NCBI GenBank assembly: GCA_902464615.1 | Contig: CABQKA010000001.1 | Span: 124,001 to 188,000, forward strand | Direction: 5' to 3' | DNA: 64,000 nt | Source of the DNA: an uncultured Prevotella sp. | Lineage (GTDB): Bacteria > Bacteroidota > Bacteroidia > Bacteroidales > Bacteroidaceae | In this document: piece after piece, positions 25,427-33,189 of the stretch | Position numbering within the stretch: position 1 is the first letter of the stretch | Layout of the letters: every line of letters starts with the position of its first letter | The notes under the pieces: generated by a model | Databases searched by the model: none | Told to the model about the DNA's origin: nothing | The model's input: the letters and a program-made list of their open reading frames with translations, nothing else | Translations under genes and position numbers: made by a program

Positions 25427-26962
25427 ATGAAGACCATATCCCGCCTGCTCCTGGCCACTACCCTCATCCCCGCAGCCGCCACGGCACAGGTTTCCGTCAA
25501 CTTCGATACGGACGATGCCGCGAACATCGGCATCTACGATTCCTGGGAAGCTTCGCCTTTCCGCACCGGACAGTTGAAAGGCAACGTCCGGGTCATTCCC
25601 AACGAACTGTCCGCCGCCGACCCGGCACTGGGCCAAGCCCCCAACCCCACATCCCGTATGCTCGCCGTGCAGCGGTCGCGCTTCGGGAGCAACACCTTCG
25701 GGGCGCGCATCGACTTGAAGCAGCCTTTTGAGCTCACTCCACAGACGAAGTACGTCCACGTCCTCATCCACAAACCGGTCGAAGGGCGCGTCATGCTCAT
25801 CGGCTTGGGCAAACGGCGCGAACGTGCCGGTCAGTCGCCGGAAGCCGAGCAGTTCTGGTCCTTTTCCACGGCGCGCGTCGTCCCCGGGAAGTGGAACGAC
25901 GCCGTGTTCCCCATCAAGGGGGCAGGCGGCATTGACATCCACAGCCTCGTCGTAGTGCCCGACTGCGAATCGCCCCACGCGCTCACGGCGGACTTTGCCG
26001 CATACATCGACGAAATAACGGTCAACGACGACCCCAAACCGCGCTTCTCCTACGGCGACTACGTGCGGGCCTTTGCCGACGACGCTGTCTCGCTGCGCCC
26101 GGCCAACCGCTTGCAGGCCATTGAAATCGGCGGCTCTTCAGACGGGGCGCAAAGGCTTTCCCTGCCCGACGCCGCACGCCCCCTGCTCTACCGCGACCTG
26201 ACGGACAGCACGCTCACCGCCCGTGCGGGCGACTTGCTCCAAGTCCGTTTCCAAGGGCAGCTCAACTGGCTCAACGGCTTTGTCTACCTGGACCGCGGCT
26301 GCGACGGCCGTTTCGACGCGGCTCTCACCCCGGACAGCCACGCACCGCAGCCGGGCAGCGACCTCCTGGCCTTCTCCTACGTCGAAATGTCCGAGAACCA
26401 GTGGGGCTTCCGCGGAGAGGACGGCGCGACCGTCAGCGGCGCGGAGCGCAACATTCTTAATCCGGGCGCATTCAGCATACCGGCCGACCTCGCCCCGGGC
26501 TTTTACCGCATGCGTTTCAAGCTGGACTGGGGCAACGCGGACCCGGCCGGGCGCACCGGACAGGCAAACAGCCTACAGCAGAACGGGGGCATCATCGTCG
26601 ACACGCGGCTCAACGTCCACGGTGACTATTGCAATGTGAACGACGCGAACCGCAACGGCGAAGTGCTTACGGCCGACGGGAAAAAGCTCGTCAAGTTCCA
26701 AGCTCCCTTCGGTAAGCCTTTCACCATCCGGATGAACCCCGAAAACGGATTCACGTACAGCGGCATCCGTGTCCGTCACGGCTACAACCTTGCCGGCGAC
26801 AGCGTCGTTCACGGGACACGCCAGTACGACGTCACGTTCTTCCCCGCGTCGGCTTTCCGCGACGACACGTTCACCATCCCTGCCGCGTGCATGAACGGCG
26901 ATGTGGAAATCGAAGGACTCTTTATCGAAGTGAAAAAAGGCGACGGGACGGCGGCGCGCTAA
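25427..26962 (+). CDS. Secreted protein of unknown function next to the fucosidase
   Basis: 511 residues with a signal peptide (SRLLLATTLIPAAATAQ). The first ~200 residues look like a beta-sandwich binding domain (VSVNFDTDDAANIGIYDSWE at the start). Around 290-420 is a segment of the GEVED/secreted-matrix style (GFVYLDRGCDGRFDA, PADLAPGFYRMRFKLDWGNA), and the C-terminal part repeats Gly/Asn-rich beta turns. It lies 28 bases after the fucosidase gene, so a glycan-binding role is likely but not proven. I do not recognise a named family. The ATG at 25427 begins the signal peptide. Confidence 0.75.
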   Translation: MKTISRLLLATTLIPAAATAQVSVNFDTDDAANIGIYDSWEASPFRTGQLKGNVRVIPNELSAADPALGQAPNPTSRMLAVQRSRFGSNTFGARIDLKQPFELTPQTKYVHVLIHKPVEGRVMLIGLGKRRERAGQSPEAEQFWSFSTARVVPGKWNDAVFPIKGAGGIDIHSLVVVPDCESPHALTADFAAYIDEITVNDDPKPRFSYGDYVRAFADDAVSLRPANRLQAIEIGGSSDGAQRLSLPDAARPLLYRDLTDSTLTARAGDLLQVRFQGQLNWLNGFVYLDRGCDGRFDAALTPDSHAPQPGSDLLAFSYVEMSENQWGFRGEDGATVSGAERNILNPGAFSIPADLAPGFYRMRFKLDWGNADPAGRTGQANSLQQNGGIIVDTRLNVHGDYCNVNDANRNGEVLTADGKKLVKFQAPFGKPFTIRMNPENGFTYSGIRVRHGYNLAGDSVVHGTRQYDVTFFPASAFRDDTFTIPAACMNGDVEIEGLFIEVKKGDGTAAR

Positions 26963-26998
26963 AGCATCCCCCGTCCGCCGCTCCCGAACGGCGACAGA

Positions 26999-27080
26999 AC
27001 GGGCCTTAGCCGGTTGAAAATTTGGCTAAGGCCCGTTTTTCTGTCCTTATTCCTGTCGCAACGGGGCTAAGGCCCGTCGG
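26999..27080. repeat. Palindromic module array, copy 4, forming a terminator
   Basis: AACGGGCCTTAGCC (26999-27012) pairs with GGCTAAGGCCCGTT (about 27023-27036) and is followed by a T-run to 27040, the shape of a strong intrinsic terminator for the plus-strand gene. A second unit, CCTTATTCCTGT plus ACGGGGCTAAGGCCCGT (27061-27077), touches the end of the minus-strand gene. Confidence 0.85.
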
Positions 27081-27082
27081 CC

Positions 27083-29391
27083 TCACAGGCGTTTCAGCTC
27101 ATCGCCGGCCGCGCTCTTGCCTTTGTACTTGCTCTTCACGGGGTTGAAACGGTAGCGCAGCGTGACATAGAACTGGCGCGTATCGCCGTTGCTCGACTGC
27201 AACAGCCAGTTGGACCCGGTCTCCAGACGCACGGCCATGGAGCCTAACTTGCGGAAGAGATCCGAACCGCCCACCGTGACGGACAGTGCGTCGTTGAGGA
27301 ACGACTTGCGCAGCGAGACGTTCAGCATGCACACATTCCGACTGACGATGCTGGCATTCTGCTGGTTGCCCGGACTGATGTAATTAAAGTCCACGTTCAG
27401 CAGTAAATCGCGCGGGAAAGTGACCGCATTGTTCCAGCTCAGAGCCACGAGCGGATTGTCGAACTTCACGGTGCGCTCCGCCGTGTGCAGCGTGAGCCAC
27501 TGCGCCATCGTAGCCACGGTCCACGTGGGCTGCCACCAGCCAATCTTGGGCGAGGCCGTCACCACAGCCGTCAGGGCCGGATAGTCGTGGTTGATATACG
27601 TAAGCAGCATGGTCGAAGCCGAACCGTTCATGGGGCGCGTCCAGTTGAGCACGGCGCGGTGCTGTTTCTGGAAAGTCACGACGCCCTGCAGGAATTTCCA
27701 TACTCCGGTGAGCGTCAGGTCGTGGGTGATGGCCGGGTCCAGATACGGGTTGCCGCCCTGCATCAGGAAGCGGTTGGCGTAGGTCACGTTGTTGCTCAGC
27801 TGTCCGTAATAGGGGCGCTGCGTCTTGGCGGTATAGCTGGCCATGAACTGCACGCGGCCCAAGAGTGTGGCATAGGAAAGGCTCGGAAATACGTTGTTGA
27901 ACGTGCGGCTCTGGCCCGGCTGGCGGACGCCGGCGTCGAAATAGTCGAACGTGACGTGCTCGTAGCGCACGCCGGCCATGACCTGCCCCCACTTGAAGGG
28001 CCTTGCCCACTGCACGTAGGCGGCCACGTTGTTCTCCTTGAGCTGCGTGCGCGAGGTGGAGAGTCCGAACGCGTCGGTCGGGACAAGATAGTCGTCGTGG
28101 CGGTTCGTGACGGTGAACTGCCCGCCCACGCTCAGCTGGCCGCCCCAGAGGGGATGCGAATAGTCAAGCCGGCCGGCCACGAGGCGGTTGCGCACGGGAT
28201 TGGACGAACTGACGGTACGGTCGTCGTAGTTCTCGCTGTGTTCCACAGTGACTTGGTTGGCCGTCTTGCCGTCTGCGTAAAAGTCGGCGTCGAAGTCCAG
28301 CTCGCCCTTGCCTATCTTTCCGTTGTAATATACGTTCAGGCTGTGCGTGGCGTCCTGGTCGTCCCACTGGCTGATAGCATTGTCCAGGCGGTCGTAGTAG
28401 CGGCCGTCGGCCGTCACCGTGGCGTTGAATGTGCCGTTGCCGTGATCCTTCGGTTGCCCGTCGATGGAGTAACGCAGACCGAAGGAGTGGCGCTCGTTCA
28501 AGTCGTAGTTGAAGCCCATCGTGGTGTTGAAGTAGCGGCGCCGGGAGTTGATGTCCTGCTCGCTACGCTGGGACCACAGCGTGTCGGCGTAGGTCGTATT
28601 GTCCACAATGGAGCGCCAGCGCGTTTTGTCCTCGCCGTAGCGGGCCGTAACGAAAACGTCGAGCGAATTGTGCCGGTAGTTCAGGTCCACCTGGCCGTGG
28701 CCGCTGGCATTCTCGCCCTGCCGGTATTCCATATCGGCATTGACACTGAAACCGTCGCCACGGCGTTTCACGGTACGGATACGCACCACCGCACTGACCG
28801 TGGCGTCGTAGCGCGCACCGGGCGAACGCACCACCTCTACGCTTTTGATTTCGTCGGACTGGAGGCGGGTCAGCTCGGAATTGTCGCGCACCTGGCGGCC
28901 GTTGATGTAGAACACCGGCGTGCCTTGCCCATGACGTTGAAACCGTCCTTCTCCTTCGTGATGCCGGGCACGCGGCCCAGGACGTCCTCGGCCGTCCCGG
29001 CCTTCTGGAGCACGGTGCCTTCCACTTGGGTCACCAGGGCGTCGCCCTCCATGCGGGAGACGGGCCGGCTGGCCGTGACGGTAGCCTCGCCGAGCAACTG
29101 GCCGTCGGGCCGCAGCACGATAGGGCCGCGCAACGTGTCGGGCCGCACCAGCCGGGTGTGGTAGCCCAGGACCGAGACACGGAGCAACGCACCGTTTTTC
29201 CCGGAAGGCAGGCGGTAAGTCCCGTCGGCGGCAGTCACCGTTCCGGCGACCACTGCCGAATCGGGCAGCGAAAGCAGCGCCACATTGGCAAAAGGAACAG
29301 GCTCGCGACCGGTATCGACCACCGTGCCCGAATATTGCCCGTAAGCGGGCAGCGCCAGCAATGCTGGCAAGAAGAAAATCATTCTGTTCAT
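27083..29391 (-). pseudogene. Outer-membrane beta-barrel protein (TonB-receptor-like), frameshifted
   Basis: The intact product would be about 770 residues: a signal peptide (MNRMIFFLPALLALPAYG), a carboxypeptidase-regulatory-like domain (GTVVDTGREPVPFANVALL), a plug-like segment (EDVLGRVPGITKEKDG, then VFYINGRQVRDNSELTRL in the other frame) and a long C-terminal barrel of the OMP_b-brl_3 type ending in a Tyr/Arg strand. The reading frame breaks near 28924-28928: the sequence reads GGCAAGGCACGC where GGCAAGGGCACGC would restore MGKGTPVFYINGR. One G is missing from a run of three. Upstream frame: 28870-29391; downstream frame: 27083 to about 28925. It is either a recent inactivation or a base-calling error. 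It lies downstream of an ABC transporter and GntR regulator. Confidence 0.85.
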
Positions 29392-29488
29392 GTGTATGTT
29401 TTTTAAGTGAGCGCGTGGCTTGCACCACGCTTGGAATATCTGATTGCAGGCATCATAGCCGCGCGCTAAGACCCTGGAAGACTTCGGG

Positions 29489-29863
29489 CTACTCCCGGGT
29501 GGGGGGGGTGACTTCAGCGTCCCAAAGGGGCTGCAAATCGGCCGGAGAAAGACCGAGCTGGCGCATCTTGCGAAAGATTTCGGGCAGGTCGCGCTCCATG
29601 AACTCGCGACGCCGGGAAGTGAGGATGATTTGCCGGGCCTGCGGCGAGACAAACGAACCGAGCCCGCGCTTGTTGTAAAGCACGCCGCGCTGCACAAGCA
29701 GTTCGAAGGCCTTCGACGTGGTGTTCACGTTCACTTCGAGCAAGGCGGAGTATTCCCGCACCGCCGGGACGCGGCCGTCGGCCTCGTACTTGCCGGCCAG
29801 AATCTCGTCCGCGAGGCGGTCGGCTATCTGGATGTAAATGGGGAGTCCGTCCTTGAAATTCAT
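29489..29863 (-). CDS. GntR family transcriptional regulator, YtrA type
   Basis: DNA-binding repressor, 124 residues. Residues about 8-75 are a GntR winged helix (IYIQIADRLADEILAGKY, RVPAVREYSALLEVNVNTTS, GVLYNKRGLGSFV), followed only by a short C-terminal helical tail (residues about 76-124), which is diagnostic of the small YtrA subfamily. These usually control an adjacent ABC transporter; here the gene overlaps the permease stop by four bases (ATGA) and is third in the operon. An inverted repeat at 31627-31650 before the operon is its likely target. Confidence 0.92.
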   Translation of the reverse strand: MNFKDGLPIYIQIADRLADEILAGKYEADGRVPAVREYSALLEVNVNTTSKAFELLVQRGVLYNKRGLGSFVSPQARQIILTSRRREFMERDLPEIFRKMRQLGLSPADLQPLWDAEVTPPTRE

Positions 29864-30720
29864 TTCCTTAAGATTTTGCGGGGGATGACTGTGATTCTCT
29901 TATAGCGGTAGTAGCCAAAGGAGTAGCAGGCAATGGCAAATATCCATTGCAGCACGATGAACATCTTCGCGGAGAGTTCCTCCATTTCGGCGGAAACGGT
30001 CAGCACTTTCAGGTTCTCATGCGTCACCGATACACCCAGCAGGATGCAAGCAGTAACAAGGATCAGCGTCGTGTAGATGACGGGACGGCGCCGGAACAAT
30101 ACGCCGCCCAGCAGGTAGAAGGAATGGAGCGCCACGATGAAGCCCCACAACAGGAAGAAGCTCCATATCCCGTCGTACGGGCTGTGGAAGTTCAGCGGGG
30201 CTCCATCGCCACCACCGGCAAGCAACTGCCACGAATCGGTGAAAAAGTGGCCCAGCTTCGTCATGAACTCCGGAATAGTCGTCGGGAAAGCATGGCCAAG
30301 GACGGGGAATACGAGCATGCGCGTCAGATCCGCAAAAACAAAGCTCACACAAAAGGCCGCCGGCCACAGCACCAAGGAATGCAGCAACCGCGCCCAGAAA
30401 CGCTCGGCGTTGGTGGCGGGAAGCGTCAGCTCGGCTATGCGTTTCTGCTTTGAGGAAAGGTTCGTAAACGTAGAGGCCGTACCGGCGATGAACACCAGAA
30501 ACAGGAAGCCGGTGGCCATACCGATAATCCGTTCGGTCAGGATAGCCTCGCCGAAAGGCAGGTCGGGCAGTCCCGCGCGGCTCGGTTTGACATAAACGAC
30601 GGTCTCCAGGATAAGGTTACAGATATAAGAGCCGGCCAGCAGGCGAAGATTCTGGCGATAGTTGCCCAATACGTCGCGACGCACGACGCGGCCGAAACGT
30701 TGAAGATTGAAATTTTTCAT
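29860..30720 (-). CDS. ABC transporter permease
   Basis: Integral membrane subunit, 286 residues with about six membrane segments (for example GMATGFLFLVFIAGTASTF, LVLWPAAFCVSFVFADL, YTTLILVTACILLGVSV). It pairs with the ATPase encoded just upstream. The substrate is unknown; transporters paired with YtrA-type regulators often respond to cell-envelope stress. I use the ATG at 30720 (MKNFNLQRF); an upstream frame extension to 30780 adds residues without support. It ends with TGA overlapping the gntR start. Confidence 0.85.
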   Translation of the reverse strand: MKNFNLQRFGRVVRRDVLGNYRQNLRLLAGSYICNLILETVVYVKPSRAGLPDLPFGEAILTERIIGMATGFLFLVFIAGTASTFTNLSSKQKRIAELTLPATNAERFWARLLHSLVLWPAAFCVSFVFADLTRMLVFPVLGHAFPTTIPEFMTKLGHFFTDSWQLLAGGGDGAPLNFHSPYDGIWSFFLLWGFIVALHSFYLLGGVLFRRRPVIYTTLILVTACILLGVSVTHENLKVLTVSAEMEELSAKMFIVLQWIFAIACYSFGYYRYKRITVIPRKILRK

Positions 30721-30776
30721 TTGTTCTGGATTGATGGATGGAAGAAAGGGGTGAGGTTCTTGGTGAAGAAAGCGTG

Positions 30777-31610
30777 TCACTGCAGGCGGGCGGCCAGTTC
30801 CGGACGACTCAGGACTGCGTTGAAAAGAAGTTCCAGATTAAGCGGCGTGTCGTCGTCCCCGTCATTGGGACAAACCACCGAGTTGCCCTGGATGGACGGC
30901 TGCACATAGAGCGCATCGTCCACAGGCCGGCCCGCCGGACGCTCCTCGAAGCGTAGCCGTGCACAGATGTCGGCCGTCGAAGCATTAAGCAGCAGGCGCG
31001 TGCCGTTAATGATTGCCACGTGGTCCAGCAGCATGTCGATGTCGCGGGCCTGGTGCGTGGAGATGACGAGCGTGCGCTCGGGCGTCATGTGGCGGGAGAC
31101 GACACGGCGGAACTCGCTCTTCGAGGGGATGTCCAGTCCGTTGGTCGGCTCGTCCATGAAGAGATACTTCGTGTTCGTGGCCAGGGCGAAGCTCATGAAA
31201 GCCTTTTTCTTCTGCCCCATGGACAGTTCGCCCAAATGCAGGCGGGCGGGCAGCTCGAAGTCGGCCAGACACTCGTCCAGCACATCCTGCGAGAAGCGGG
31301 GATAGAAACTGCGGTTCAAGTCGACGTAGCTTTGCATCGAGACGGCGGGCAGCTCGAATTCCTCAGGGACGAGAAAAATCTCTTCCATCACTTCGGGCCT
31401 GCGGCGATACACATCCTGCCCCTCAATGCAGACCCGCCCGGACTGCGGACGCAGCAGGCCGCTCATAAGGTAAAGCAGTGTGGACTTGCCCGTACCGTTC
31501 TTGCCTAAAAGGCCGTAAATGCTGTTGGCCTGGAGTGTCAGACTAAAGTTTTCCAGCACGGGCGACAGGCGCCGGCCGTAGCTGAATGTGAGGTCTTTTA
31601 CTTCTATCAT
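30777..31610 (-). CDS. ABC transporter ATP-binding protein
   Basis: Cytoplasmic ATPase subunit, 277 residues. Walker A GKNGTGKST at 36-44, signature LSMGQ at 129-133, Walker B YLFMDEP at 149-155, and a switch His in ISTHQARD. The C-terminal ~70 residues beyond the core are Asp/Asn-rich (CPNDGDDDTP) and vary within the family. It is the first gene of the operon ATPase - permease - gntR, with promoter and likely operator directly upstream. Confidence 0.93.
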   Translation of the reverse strand: MIEVKDLTFSYGRRLSPVLENFSLTLQANSIYGLLGKNGTGKSTLLYLMSGLLRPQSGRVCIEGQDVYRRRPEVMEEIFLVPEEFELPAVSMQSYVDLNRSFYPRFSQDVLDECLADFELPARLHLGELSMGQKKKAFMSFALATNTKYLFMDEPTNGLDIPSKSEFRRVVSRHMTPERTLVISTHQARDIDMLLDHVAIINGTRLLLNASTADICARLRFEERPAGRPVDDALYVQPSIQGNSVVCPNDGDDDTPLNLELLFNAVLSRPELAARLQ

Positions 31611-31626
31611 GTCGTTCAGTATTTAT

Positions 31627-31650
31627 AGTGTCATAGTGTAGTAGGACACT
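31627..31650 (-). promoter_or_regulatory. Candidate GntR (YtrA-type) operator
   Basis: AGTGTC (31627-31632) and GACACT (31645-31650) are perfect 6-base inverted repeats separated by 12 bases, with an extra AGTGT half-site at 31635-31639. The site lies between the -7 box at 31652 and the ATPase start at 31610, covering the expected transcription start. It resembles the AGTGTA/TACACT inverted repeat known for YtrA. Confidence 0.65.
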
Positions 31651-31651
31651 G

Positions 31652-31659
31652 CAAAAGTA
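31652..31659 (-). promoter_or_regulatory. -7 promoter box of the ABC transporter operon
   Basis: Minus strand TACTTTTG matches TAnnTTTG and abuts the candidate operator. Confidence 0.6.
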
Positions 31660-31865
31660 ATACTTGGGATTTTATCTGCAAAACTTTCGGCACATTTTTT
31701 TCGTAAAAAAATTGAAGCCCCGCCTCACAAGCCATTCAGGCTGCCCTTAACAGTTCGCCTTACCATAATTATATATAGCGGAAAAACAAAGTGCAAGGCC
31801 GTCCACGCCTTCCTCCCTCACACTGCAGCCGGCCTCCTGACCGCCGCGGAAAGGGAACGGAGAAA

Positions 31866-31930
31866 CGGGCCCTATTCCCGTCGCCACGGCGCTTAGGCGC
31901 GTAAATACCGGGCTAAGCGCCGTGGCGCGT
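31866..31930. repeat. Palindromic module array, copy 5
   Basis: Units CGGGCCCTATTCCCGT, CGGCGCTTAGGCGCGTAA and CCGGGCTAAGCGCCGTGG in series. Unlike most copies it lies upstream of genes on both sides. Confidence 0.75.
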
Positions 31931-32041
31931 CCATGCGGACTGCCCGCCGGCCGCATACCGTCCCGGGGATGCCGGAAAAGGCTTCGCAATTTTTTCATGA
32001 AAAATTTCGGGAAAAAATTTTGTCGGTGTGGAAAGAGTCAC

Positions 32042-32049
32042 TACCTTTG
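32042..32049 (+). promoter_or_regulatory. -7 promoter box of perR
   Basis: TACCTTTG, a full match to TAnnTTTG, 36 bases before the start codon. Confidence 0.65.
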
Positions 32050-32063
32050 CATCGTATTCAGAT

Positions 32064-32078
32064 ATGTAACGATTACAA
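32064..32078 (+). promoter_or_regulatory. Candidate PerR box
   Basis: Palindrome TGTAA-CGA-TTACA (32065-32077). Read as a 7-1-7 site (32064-32078) it agrees with the PerR consensus TTATAATnATTATAA at 11 of 14 positions. It lies just after the transcription start of perR, a good place for autorepression. Confidence 0.6.
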
Positions 32079-32085
32079 AAGAGTA

Positions 32086-32502
32086 ATGATGACGCCCGCC
32101 GACCCGATGACCGCCCTTGCCGAACACGGCATCAAGCCCTCCGTCCAGCGACTGGCCGTAATGGGTTACTTGCTGGCGCACCGTACCCACCCCACGGTCG
32201 ACGAGATATACCACGCACTGACAGCGGAAATACCCACGCTCTCGAAGACCACGGTCTACAACACGCTGCGCCTGCTCGTGGAGCACGGAGCCGCCATGCA
32301 GCTCACCATCGACGAGCGCAACGCCTGCTTCGACGCAGAAACGAGGCCCCACGCGCATTTCCTCTGCACATGCTGCGGCCGGGTCTACGACGTGCCCCTG
32401 CGCTCGACAGACCTCCGCACCGAGGCAGACATCCCGGAAGGCTTCGCCACGGCTTCGGCCGCACTCTACTACCGCGGCATGTGTAAGGCCTGCAATCACT
32501 GA
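32086..32502 (+). CDS. perR: PerR, Fur-family peroxide-sensing repressor
   Basis: Metal-dependent repressor that senses hydrogen peroxide by oxidation of metal-bound histidines. It has 138 residues with a winged-helix N-terminal domain (SKTTVYNTLRLLVEHG) and a dimerization domain. The structural zinc site is C94/C97 and C133/C136. All five regulatory metal ligands of Bacillus PerR have counterparts two positions earlier: H35, D83, H89, H91 and D102; the Asp at the last position separates PerR from Fur. It starts with two Met codons (32086, 32089). Rubrerythrin follows after 48 bases, an expected member of its regulon. Confidence 0.92.
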   Translation: MMTPADPMTALAEHGIKPSVQRLAVMGYLLAHRTHPTVDEIYHALTAEIPTLSKTTVYNTLRLLVEHGAAMQLTIDERNACFDAETRPHAHFLCTCCGRVYDVPLRSTDLRTEADIPEGFATASAALYYRGMCKACNH

Positions 32503-32550
32503 GATAACGATAAGAACTGACATACATAACCAACTAAATTTTCTACCGAA

Positions 32551-33108
32551 ATGAAGAAGAAATTCATCTGTACCGTTTGCGGTTACGTCTATGAAGGCGA
32601 ACACGCTCCCGAGAAGTGCCCCATGTGCGGCGTTCCCGCTTCCAAGTTCAAAGAACTCGACGAGAACAGCTCCCTTTCCTTCGTCGCCGAGCACGAGCTG
32701 GGCGTAGCCAAAGGCTGTGACGAGGAAATGATCAAAGACCTCAACAACCACTTCATGGGCGAGTGCACGGAAGTAGGCATGTACCTGGCCATGAGCCGCC
32801 AGGCCGACCGCGAAGGTTATCCTGAGATTGCCGAAGCCTTCAAGCGCTACGCTTGGGAAGAAGCCGAGCACGCTTCCAAGTTCGCCGAACTGCTGGGCGA
32901 CGTGGTCTGGGACACGAAGACCAACCTCGAAAAGCGCATGAACGCCGAAGCCGGCGCGTGCGAGGACAAGACACGCATTGCCAAGCGCGCCAAGGAACTG
33001 AACCTGGACGCTATCCACGATACCGTTCATGAAATGGCCCGCGACGAAGCCCGCCACGGCCGCGGCTTCGAAGGCCTGTACAACCGTTACTTCGGCAATA
33101 AGAAGTAA
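32551..33108 (+). CDS. rbr: Reverse rubrerythrin (peroxide reductase)
   Basis: Cytoplasmic diiron protein that reduces hydrogen peroxide, often labelled NADH peroxidase in this order. It has 185 residues. The rubredoxin-like iron site is at the N-terminus (C7/C10 in CTVCG and C23/C26 in CPMCG), and the ferritin-like diiron domain follows, with HFMGECTEVGMYL, WEEAEHASKF and MARDEARHGRGF supplying the Glu/His ligands. The rubredoxin-first order defines the reverse type. Placed after perR, it is probably induced by peroxide or oxygen. Confidence 0.94.
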   Translation: MKKKFICTVCGYVYEGEHAPEKCPMCGVPASKFKELDENSSLSFVAEHELGVAKGCDEEMIKDLNNHFMGECTEVGMYLAMSRQADREGYPEIAEAFKRYAWEEAEHASKFAELLGDVVWDTKTNLEKRMNAEAGACEDKTRIAKRAKELNLDAIHDTVHEMARDEARHGRGFEGLYNRYFGNKK

Positions 33109-33145
33109 GGCCCGGCCTGCGGGACAACAATTGACTCCATATTCC

Positions 33146-33186
33146 GGCGCGCCTGTTCTCCATGCGAGCAACGGGCGCGCCTTTTT
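33146..33186 (+). terminator. Intrinsic terminator of rubrerythrin, touching the mntH start
   Basis: Perfect 8-base arms GGCGCGCC (33146-33153) and GGCGCGCC (33174-33181) with a 20-base loop and a TTTTT run at 33182-33186. Only GTA separates the T-run from the ATG at 33190. Confidence 0.8.
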
Positions 33187-33189
33187 GTA

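Larger units (their letters stand above)
31611..32085. other. Divergent intergenic region between ABC operon and perR
   Basis: A 475-base gap. From left to right it holds the operator and promoter of the ABC operon, an AT-rich stretch around 31766-31778, one palindromic module array (31866-31930) and the perR promoter and operator (32042-32077). I see no RNA gene or convincing reading frame. Confidence 0.6.

Noticed and set aside
23875..26962. A polysaccharide-utilization locus around the fucosidase
   Set aside because: No SusC/SusD pair, sensor regulator or further glycoside hydrolases are adjacent; the barrel protein at 27083 is of a different type and convergent.
31747..31998. An 83-codon minus-strand frame between the ABC operon and perR
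   Set aside because: It runs through a palindromic array and has no promoter, motif or plausible composition.
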